Assembly (NCBI GenBank): GCA_041554435.1
Contig: JBFFLX010000056.1
Span: 1-20,648 of the forward strand
Source: BM524 sp041554435
Lineage (GTDB): Bacteria; Bacteroidota; Bacteroidia; Bacteroidales; F082
Length of the DNA: 20,648 nucleotides
Direction of reading: 5' to 3'
Shown here: positions 6,928 through 12,901 of the stretch, piece after piece
How positions within the stretch are numbered: position 1 is the first letter of the stretch
How the letters are laid out: every line of letters begins with the position of its first letter
Notes under the pieces: generated by a model
The model's database searches: none
What the model saw: the letters and a program-made list of their open reading frames with translations, nothing else
Told to the model about the DNA's origin: nothing
Translations under genes and position numbers: made by a program

Positions 6928-7476
6928 ATGAAAAAACTTCTCTTTCCACTACTATTTATTTTTCTTTACTCATGTAGCAATATTACTGTAACTGCCGATT
7001 ATGATAAAGAAGTTGATTTTACCAAATACAAAACCTTTAGTTTTTTAAAATGGCGCGACGACAATAATAAACTGATAAACGATTTCGACAAGGCCAGGCT
7101 TATGAAAGCGGTACAGTCGGAACTTACTGACAGAAATTATTCGTTTCAGCAAACAGGTGGCGATTTGGCCGTATCTATTTATGTAATTCTGGAAGACAAA
7201 ACAACATATAATTCGTATACCGATTATTATGGTGGTTTTGGTTATTATATTGTGCCGCCATGGGGCTGGGGAGGTCCTGCCCGAACAACTGTTACCAGAT
7301 ACAACTATACTCAAGGCACAATAATTTTTAATATTTTCGACGCAAAACAGAAGAAATTAATTTGGCAGGGAACTGCAATAGGTGAGATTGATAGTAATCC
7401 AGCCAATAAAGAGAAAAATATTCCGAAAGTTGTTAAAAAAACTTTCAATAAGTATCCGATATCAATAAATAAATAA
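6928..7476 (+). CDS. DUF4136 domain-containing lipoprotein (first paralog)
   Basis: A 182-aa predicted lipoprotein. A signal peptide with lipobox LYSC places the lipidated cysteine at C16, followed by a DUF4136 domain beginning TADYDKEVDFTKYKTFSFLKW and ending with the strand KKLIWQGTAIGEI. An aromatic/glycine-rich loop (about 93-118, with YYGGFGYY and PPWGWGG) interrupts the domain. No cluster of acidic residues follows the lipid cysteine, so surface export is not indicated and a periplasm-facing lipoprotein is more likely. The function of DUF4136 is unknown; members are often envelope or stress-associated. The next gene, five bases downstream, encodes a close paralog, and the two are surely co-transcribed. 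Confidence 0.85.
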   Translation: MKKLLFPLLFIFLYSCSNITVTADYDKEVDFTKYKTFSFLKWRDDNNKLINDFDKARLMKAVQSELTDRNYSFQQTGGDLAVSIYVILEDKTTYNSYTDYYGGFGYYIVPPWGWGGPARTTVTRYNYTQGTIIFNIFDAKQKKLIWQGTAIGEIDSNPANKEKNIPKVVKKTFNKYPISINK

Positions 7477-7481
7477 AATAT

Positions 7482-8069
7482 ATGAAAAACATTCTTTTTG
7501 CTTCAATTATGTTAATGCTGTTTTCATGCAGCACTGTAAAAGTGACAAACAATTTTGACAAGACAGTAGACTTCAGTGAGTTTTCAACTTATAGTTTATA
7601 TCCCTGGGATAAGGAAAACGATAAAGTTTTGAACGAATACGATAAGAAGTTGATTATTGAGTCCATAAAAACAACTATGGACAAAAAAGGCTATACATAT
7701 AAGGAAAAAGATGGAGATTTAATAATTTCTACTTTTGTTTTAGTACAGGAAAAAACTATGAATCAGGCATATACCAATCATTATGGTGGATGGGCCGGAT
7801 ATGGAAGTGGCTGGGATTACGGCGCTACATGGTCGTATGGTTATGGTTATTGGGGAGGGCCTGCTTATACTACTGCCACTATTTCGAGTCGTGATTATGT
7901 GGAAGGGACCTTAATATTTGATGTTTTCCATCTTGATAAGAAGAAACTTATTTGGCAAGGAGTAGGCATTGGCGAAGTAAATCCAAACTTTAATAAAAGG
8001 GACAAAAATTTACCCAAAGCAGTTTCACATGTATTCAGAAGGTTTCCTGCAGCGGCTAAGAAGAAATAA
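7482..8069 (+). CDS. DUF4136 domain-containing lipoprotein (second paralog)
   Basis: A 195-aa paralog of the preceding gene. The lipobox is LFSC with the lipid cysteine at C16, then the same layout: FDKTVDFSEFSTYSLYPW, GDLIISTFVLVQEKTM, a loop, and KKLIWQGVGIGEV near the C-terminus. The loop (about 101-130) is longer and richer in Gly, Tyr and Trp than in the first paralog, so the copies have diverged mainly there. The tail is basic and ends AAKKK. Its start lies five bases after the upstream stop. A hairpin without a T-run follows the stop, so transcription may continue into the repeat region. Function unknown. Confidence 0.85.
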   Translation: MKNILFASIMLMLFSCSTVKVTNNFDKTVDFSEFSTYSLYPWDKENDKVLNEYDKKLIIESIKTTMDKKGYTYKEKDGDLIISTFVLVQEKTMNQAYTNHYGGWAGYGSGWDYGATWSYGYGYWGGPAYTTATISSRDYVEGTLIFDVFHLDKKKLIWQGVGIGEVNPNFNKRDKNLPKAVSHVFRRFPAAAKKK

Positions 8070-8070
8070 A

Positions 8071-8167
8071 CGCCTTTAACATTCTTAATGTAAGGCGGAA
8101 GTGGCTAATAAGTTGATATTGATTGTATTCATATAATCAATAATTTATAATATACCATTTGCCACTT
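8071..8167. other. Nested inverted repeats after the lipoprotein operon
   Basis: Three inverted repeats lie in about 100 bases. CGCCTT/AAGGCG (8071-8076, 8092-8097) has inner ACATT/AATGT. AAGTGGC/GCCACTT (8099-8105, 8161-8167) encloses an 11-base near-perfect pair (8118-8128 with 8131-8141, loop TC). No T-run follows any of them. They could form an mRNA 3' end structure or a cruciform. No known RNA family was recognised. Confidence 0.4.
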
Positions 8168-8168
8168 T

Positions 8169-8803
8169 GAGTTCCTTTGAATAATCAATTGGTGTTCCTT
8201 AGAGGTTTATTTTTTAACCGCAAAGATCGCCAGGTTTGTCGCAAAGTACGCGAAGAAACCTTTGTGTTACTTAGTGCTATCCTTGGAGTTCCTTGGTGGT
8301 TTAATTATTTTTTAACCGCAAAGTTTGCCATGTTTATGGAAAAGTACGCGAAGTAACCTTTGCGTTCTCTGCGGATTCTCTGCGTTCTCTGCGGTTAACT
8401 TCCACCACGAAAATCAAAAATCTATAAAAAACCATTCACTCTCTGATTAATTATTTTTTTAACTCAAAGATCGCCAGGTTTATCGCAAAGTACGCGAAGA
8501 TACCTTTGTGTTACTTAGTGCTATCCTTGGAGTTCCTTCGTGGTTTAATTATTTTTTAACCGCAAAGCTTGCCAGGTTTATCGCAAAGTACGCGAAGAAA
8601 CCTTTGTGTTACTTAGTACTATCCTTGGAGTTCCTTCGTGGTTTATTATTTTTTAAACTCAAAGATCGCCAGATTTATCGAAAAGTATTCGAAGAAACCT
8701 TTGCGTTCTCTGCGGATTCTCTGCGTTCTTTGCGGTTAACTTCCACCACGAAAATCAAAAATCTATAAAAAACCATTCAATCTCTGATTAATTATTTTTT
8801 TAA
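8169..8803. repeat. Tandem imperfect-palindromic repeat tract (order A-B-A-A-B)
   Basis: This gene-free stretch is filled by five full units and a decayed fragment (8169-8209). Units begin AACCGCAAAG or AACTCAAAG at 8216, 8314, 8461, 8558 and 8656, and the next AA-start would be at 8802. The spacings are 98, 147, 97, 98 and 146, giving a short form A and a long form B. Left halves repeat GCAAAG/CGAAG-type blocks; right halves repeat the complementary CTTTGCG/CTTTGTG-type blocks every 10-11 bases, so each unit can fold back on itself. The two B units end in roughly 100 bases that differ at about two positions. Similar CTTTG-type intergenic repeats are common in Bacteroidota. The open frame at 8508-8768 reads through the units and is not considered a gene. 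Confidence 0.85.
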
Positions 8804-8824
8804 TAGCATGAAGTAAATTCATCC

Positions 8825-9520
8825 TTATATCAAAGTTTTTTTCAATTCTTCAGCAAGCTGTGGAAGTGCAATGCCTGCTTTTTCATTTATTATTTTCAAA
8901 TTTTTAATTTCTGATATGCTTTTGGCAAAAGGATCAATATAGTACTTTTCAATTTGCGGATTAACAAAATTCAGTAATCCTGCAGCAGGATAAACAAGCA
9001 TGGAGGTGCCTATAACCATAAAAATATCAGCAGTTTGTGATATCTCAATTGCTTTTTCGATATTTGTTACGGCTTCTCCAAACCACACAATATGAGGTCT
9101 TAGTTGCGACCCGAGTTCGCATTTATCTCCTAACTTTAGTTCCCAGGTTTTAAGTTCGTAAACCAAAGATTCATCTGATGTACTTCTGGCCTTTTTTAAT
9201 TCACCATGTAGGTGAAGCACATTTTTTGAACCCGCTCGTTCATGTAAATCATCAACGTTTTGGGTGATAATTTGAACATCGAAATAATCTTGCAATTCAG
9301 ATAATGCAAAGTGAGCAGCGTTTGGTTCCACCTCATAAAGTTGTTTTCTGCGGATATTATAAAATTCCAATACCAGTTCCGGATTATTTTGCCATGCTAT
9401 TGGTGAAGCAACTTCTTCAATCCGGTGGTTTTTCCATAAGCCATTGCTGTCGCGAAAGGTTTTAACCCCACTCTCAGCACTTATTCCGGCTCCACTTAAA
9501 ACTACTAGTTTCTTTTTCAT
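8825..9520 (-). CDS. Sir2-family NAD-dependent protein deacylase (sirtuin, class III-like)
   Basis: A 231-aa sirtuin that removes acyl groups from lysines using NAD+. It has the NAD motif GAGISAESGVKTFR (10-23), QNVDDLHERAG (87-97), catalytic H105 in LHLHGEL, and LRPHIVWFGE (140-149). Y54 and R57 form the YxxR pair that in class III sirtuins binds negatively charged acyl chains, so desuccinylase- or demalonylase-type activity is plausible. The zinc-ribbon segment (about 108-138) has a single cysteine (C134) in place of the usual four, so it probably does not bind structural zinc. I recall similar cysteine loss in other Bacteroidota sirtuins. Repeats flank the gene on both sides. Confidence 0.9.
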   Translation of the reverse strand: MKKKLVVLSGAGISAESGVKTFRDSNGLWKNHRIEEVASPIAWQNNPELVLEFYNIRRKQLYEVEPNAAHFALSELQDYFDVQIITQNVDDLHERAGSKNVLHLHGELKKARSTSDESLVYELKTWELKLGDKCELGSQLRPHIVWFGEAVTNIEKAIEISQTADIFMVIGTSMLVYPAAGLLNFVNPQIEKYYIDPFAKSISEIKNLKIINEKAGIALPQLAEELKKTLI

Positions 9521-9539
9521 GGGAAGTAAATATTAATTA

Positions 9540-9640
9540 ATTTTTTAGCTGCAAAGGTCATCGTAAAGCATAGGACTTTGTGTTCCTTTGTGCCATCCTT
9601 AGTGTTCCTTTGTGGTTTGATTTTTAACCGCAAATAGCGA
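9540..9640. repeat. Degraded copy of the intergenic repeat family
   Basis: It begins with a T-run then AGCTGCAAAGG, continues with CTTTGTGTTCCTTTGTG and AGTGTTCCTTTGTGGTTTGA, and ends with another AACCGCAAA start at about 9626. This matches the A-unit layout of the tract at 8216-8803 with many substitutions. It sits just upstream of the Sir2 start. Confidence 0.65.
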
Positions 9641-9725
9641 AATAAAATTAACAATCAATCAGTTGCATAACCCAATGTCTCAGAAATATCCTATGTTTTT
9701 CTTAGCTCGAACTAGGCTAAAGTAC

Positions 9726-9756
9726 AAAAAAAAAGCGCCTTCCAAGGAAAGCGCTT
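9726..9756 (-). terminator. Intrinsic terminator of mdh
   Basis: On the minus strand AAGCGC pairs with GCGCTT (9751-9756 with 9733-9738), with extra inner pairing around TTCC/GGAA, then a run of nine Ts (the As at 9726-9734). It lies about 50 bases after the mdh stop. Confidence 0.85.
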
Positions 9757-9804
9757 ATAAGCCTAAACAAGAATCGCAACCATTATTGAAATAGGCTGTT
9801 AGTC

Positions 9805-10743
9805 TTAAAATAACTTCATATCATCGAGAACTTTCATCACATCTCTAACTGCATTAGCCGATGTTTTAAGAAGTTTTTTCTCGTTTTTATCAAGTTCAAT
9901 TTCGATAATTTTCTTTATACCCTGACGACCAAGAATTACCGGAACTCCCAAATAAACACCTTTTTCGTCGTACTCGCCGTTTAAGCAGGCACAAACAGGG
10001 AAAATACGATTCTGATCGTCAACAATAGCTTCAACCATCTGAGCAGCTGCTGCGCCAGGGGCATACCATGCAGAAGTTCCCATAAGGTTAACCAACTCAC
10101 CACCACCCATTTTTGTGCGCTCAACTATTTTGTCAAGTTCTTCTTTTCCAAGAAGTTGGGTTACAGGAATTCCGTTTACAGAAGTATAACGTGGTAATGG
10201 AACCATAGTGTTTCCATGACCTCCTAATAATAATGCATGAATATCGGTTGGTGATACATCAAGTGCACTTGAAAGGAAAGCACGATAACGACCAGTATCC
10301 AATATACCTGCCATTCCAAATACCTTATGCGATGGTTTGTTAGATGCCTGGAATGCAGCATATGTCATAACGTCAAGTGGATTACTTACTACAATAATAA
10401 TAGCATCAGGTGAATACTTTATCGCTTTTTCAGTAACATCTTTAACAATGCTTGCATTTGTTTTAATCAAATCGTCACGCGACATACCCGGTTTTCTTGG
10501 TATCCCGGAGGTAATTACTATAATTCCGGAACCTTTGGTTGCAAGATAATTATTGGTAACTCCCGTTACTCTTGTGTTAAAGTGATTAATAGATGAAGTT
10601 TGCCAAATATCAAGTGCTTTACCTTCGGCAACTCCCTCTTTTACGTCAAGCAAGATTAAATCTTTTGTTAAATCCTTATGCGCGATTACGTTAGCCACTG
10701 TGGCTCCAACATTACCGGCACCAATTACTGTTATTTTATCCAT
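9805..10743 (-). CDS. mdh: Malate dehydrogenase (NAD-dependent, LDH-like type)
   Basis: It interconverts malate and oxaloacetate in the cytoplasm. With the start at 10743 the protein has 312 aa, the family's usual size. It shows GAGNVGATVA (8-17), D33 after the second strand (NAD rather than NADP preference), R83 and R89 in IPRKPGMSRDDL (substrate arginines typical of MDH), SNPLDV (about 120-125), D149 and R152 in GILDTGRYR, and catalytic H176 in LLLGGHGNTMVPL. A longer frame begins at 10773, but a TACTTTTG box at 10775-10782 would put transcription initiation downstream of that codon, so MDKITVIGAG is chosen. A strong terminator follows. It precedes the Sir2 gene and follows the acyl-CoA synthetase on the same strand, and looks monocistronic. 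Confidence 0.96.
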   Translation of the reverse strand: MDKITVIGAGNVGATVANVIAHKDLTKDLILLDVKEGVAEGKALDIWQTSSINHFNTRVTGVTNNYLATKGSGIIVITSGIPRKPGMSRDDLIKTNASIVKDVTEKAIKYSPDAIIIVVSNPLDVMTYAAFQASNKPSHKVFGMAGILDTGRYRAFLSSALDVSPTDIHALLLGGHGNTMVPLPRYTSVNGIPVTQLLGKEELDKIVERTKMGGGELVNLMGTSAWYAPGAAAAQMVEAIVDDQNRIFPVCACLNGEYDEKGVYLGVPVILGRQGIKKIIEIELDKNEKKLLKTSANAVRDVMKVLDDMKLF

Positions 10744-10774
10744 TTCTTTTTTATTAATTATTTGTTTCAGCATA

Positions 10775-10806
10775 CAAAAGTAAGACTATTTTCAATTTAT
10801 CAACAA
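10775..10806 (-). promoter_or_regulatory. Promoter of mdh
   Basis: Read on the minus strand, TACTTTTG (10782-10775) matches TAnnTTTG, and TTG copies at 10806-10804 and 10803-10801 lie 18-21 bases upstream. Expected initiation is near 10768, upstream of the ATG at 10743 but downstream of the alternative start at 10773. Confidence 0.65.
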
Positions 10807-10857
10807 TTTTAAGCGGTCAATATTAAGATGTTGTAATATTTAAAGACTTTAGCATCA

Positions 10858-12768
10858 CTATGAGCTTGTATTGAGCAAATTTCTCATATTCGATTGATTG
10901 ATCTCATTTTTAATCTCTTTACCATTTGGTGTATAAAGAAAATGAAGAATGTCTTTATAAGCATGCACTACAGTATTTCTAACCATTTTCATGGTGGAAT
11001 TAATCATTCGGTTATCTTCGCTAAATGCTTCAGGTAAAATGCCAATGGCGGCAGGAAGCCATCTTTCCGGGAACATATTTTCAAATTCGCCACCTTTAAA
11101 ATATTTTTTTATCTCTTCTTTTATTGTTTGTAAGGCAAGGTCGATTGCTGCTTCTGATGCGGGTTCAAGCCCGGATGTTTTGATAAGGGAATTAATTGCA
11201 ACTTGGTTTGCAACTATAAGCCCCACGGTATAAGCATCCTGATTATTATAAAGCATGCACTGATCAATATATTTGGATTGCTGAATCAAGGCTTCCTCAA
11301 TACCCTCAGGACTATATTTTTCACCATCATTGGAAATCAGTAAACTTTTAAATCTACCCAAAACCATAAGGTAACCATCTTCATCAAAATAACCCATATC
11401 GCCGGTATGCAGCCATCCCTGATGAATACTTTCGTAGGTAGCATTTTCATTCTTCCAGTAGCCTGCCATTACATTTTCACCTTTAACAACAATTTCACCT
11501 TTATCCCCTTGGGGAAGTTCATTTCCTTTGTCATCAAGAATTTTAACTTCAAGTTTATCAACAGCTTTGCCTGAAGTTCCAAGCTTATGATCTTTTGGGG
11601 AGTTCGAAGAAATAACAGGCGCTGCTTCTGTCAATCCATAACCCTGATACATTGGCATTCCAAGAGCATAAAAAAACCTCTGCAACTCGATATCAAGCAA
11701 TGCTCCTCCTCCCACAAAAAACTTAAGCCTGCCACCAAATCCTTCTCTTATTTTGGAAAAGAGGATTTTGTCGTAAAGCGCAAGCAGCGGTTTATAAAGT
11801 ACTGTTAAACCGCGTCCTTTATTATGACCTTCTTTATTATATGCATAAGCAAGTTTCATGGCATGTTTAAACAACTTATGTGCTTTTTCGCCTTTTTGTA
11901 TAATTCCTGCTTCTATATTTTTGCGAAAATTACTTGCCAGTGCAGGAACACTTAAAAGGAAAACAGGGCGGGTTTCCTTAATGTTTATTGGAATATTTCT
12001 TAAAGTATCCAAACCTGATTTGCCTGGGTCTACCACCGAAATGCTGGCACCATTAAGAATAATTGTATAAAGCCCCACAGTATGAGCAAAACTATGGTCC
12101 CAGGGTAAAATTAATAAAGTAGTATACCATTCGGGAATGTCGAACAAGGATTCTGCCTGCTCCACATTGGCAGTAAAATTCCTATGTGTTAGCATTATAC
12201 CTTTGGGATCGGCTGTGGTTCCCGAAGTATAACTAATTACAGCTACATCATCCTGCTTTATTTCTTTGGTAATATTTATAATTTGCTGATTATCAATTTT
12301 CTTACCGTTTTTCAGTAGTTTGCTGTACTCAATTTCATTTTCTCTCAATTCTTCCAAATCATCAAGAATGATGAGTTTTTCAAATGATGGAATATCTTTT
12401 ATTATTTCTCTTAGTTTAACAGCCTGCCTAGCCGATACAATGGCGAATCTGCTTTCAGAATGTTCTATTCGGAATTTTAAATCAGAAGGTTCATTAAGTT
12501 TTATGGAAAGAGGTACAACTACTGCACCCAAATACAGTAGAGCCATCTCCGACGTAAGCCATTCTTTTCTGCCTTCACTAAGCAAAATTACCTTATCCTC
12601 TTTTTTTAAACCCAAATCCAGCAGACCCCCTGCCAGTTGATGAACTTCAGTTCTTATTTCCTGGAAAGTTGTTGGATTATATTTCCCTGACTTCTTCTCA
12701 TAAATGAGAGGATTATTTGAAAATCTTTTTGAACTGTTTTCAAATAAATTTGGTATAGTTTTTTCCAT
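10858..12768 (-). CDS. Long-chain acyl-CoA synthetase (AMP-forming)
   Basis: It activates fatty acids to acyl-AMP and then acyl-CoA. The protein has 636 aa from MEKTIPNLF. The ATP-binding loop YTSGTTADPKG is at 180-190, GYGLTE at 376-381, TGD at 455-457, and GRFKSLLISNDGEKYSPE at 471-488 is the linker/C-domain hinge. This hinge reads KSLLI rather than the usual KDxI. The length and the wide N-domain fit bacterial long-chain (FadD/FACS-like) rather than acetyl-CoA synthetases. A longer frame starts at a TTG (12819) that lies within the T-run of the maeB terminator, so the ATG at 12768 (or the adjacent 12771) is preferred. It follows maeB on the same strand behind a strong terminator, so it likely has its own promoter; only a partial -7-like TTATCTTG lies just upstream. 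Confidence 0.9.
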   Translation of the reverse strand: MEKTIPNLFENSSKRFSNNPLIYEKKSGKYNPTTFQEIRTEVHQLAGGLLDLGLKKEDKVILLSEGRKEWLTSEMALLYLGAVVVPLSIKLNEPSDLKFRIEHSESRFAIVSARQAVKLREIIKDIPSFEKLIILDDLEELRENEIEYSKLLKNGKKIDNQQIINITKEIKQDDVAVISYTSGTTADPKGIMLTHRNFTANVEQAESLFDIPEWYTTLLILPWDHSFAHTVGLYTIILNGASISVVDPGKSGLDTLRNIPINIKETRPVFLLSVPALASNFRKNIEAGIIQKGEKAHKLFKHAMKLAYAYNKEGHNKGRGLTVLYKPLLALYDKILFSKIREGFGGRLKFFVGGGALLDIELQRFFYALGMPMYQGYGLTEAAPVISSNSPKDHKLGTSGKAVDKLEVKILDDKGNELPQGDKGEIVVKGENVMAGYWKNENATYESIHQGWLHTGDMGYFDEDGYLMVLGRFKSLLISNDGEKYSPEGIEEALIQQSKYIDQCMLYNNQDAYTVGLIVANQVAINSLIKTSGLEPASEAAIDLALQTIKEEIKKYFKGGEFENMFPERWLPAAIGILPEAFSEDNRMINSTMKMVRNTVVHAYKDILHFLYTPNGKEIKNEINQSNMRNLLNTSS

Positions 12769-12817
12769 CATGTGTGCAAGATAATAAAAGCATCCCAATT
12801 TTATTACTTTAGAGCAC

Positions 12818-12848
12818 AAAAAAAGAGGCTGTCAATATGGACAGCCTC
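12818..12848 (-). terminator. Intrinsic terminator of maeB
   Basis: A perfect 9-bp stem GAGGCTGTC/GACAGCCTC (12825-12833 with 12840-12848) with a 6-base loop is followed on the minus strand by a T-run (the As at 12818-12824). It lies about 55 bases after the maeB stop and is the strongest terminator in the window. Confidence 0.92.
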
Positions 12849-12901
12849 CAGTAAAAATTATTTATTCAGTCTTAACCTTAAACTTAGTCTTAACCTAAAC
12901 C

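Noticed and set aside
8508..8768. An 86-codon plus-strand open frame
   Set aside because: It lies entirely within the repeat tract and reads across unit boundaries. Its sequence is the translation of the repeat, with no independent coding signal.
8169..8803. Possible CRISPR array
   Set aside because: Units adjoin directly without unique spacers, are about 98 or 147 bases long and imperfect, and no cas gene is nearby.
10819..10840. AATATT/AATATT hairpin after the acyl-CoA synthetase
   Set aside because: It is a short AT-only stem with no T-run on the minus strand; not convincing as a terminator.
12769..12819. N-terminal extension of the acyl-CoA synthetase from a TTG
   Set aside because: The extension starts inside the T-run of the maeB terminator and adds 17 non-conserved residues.
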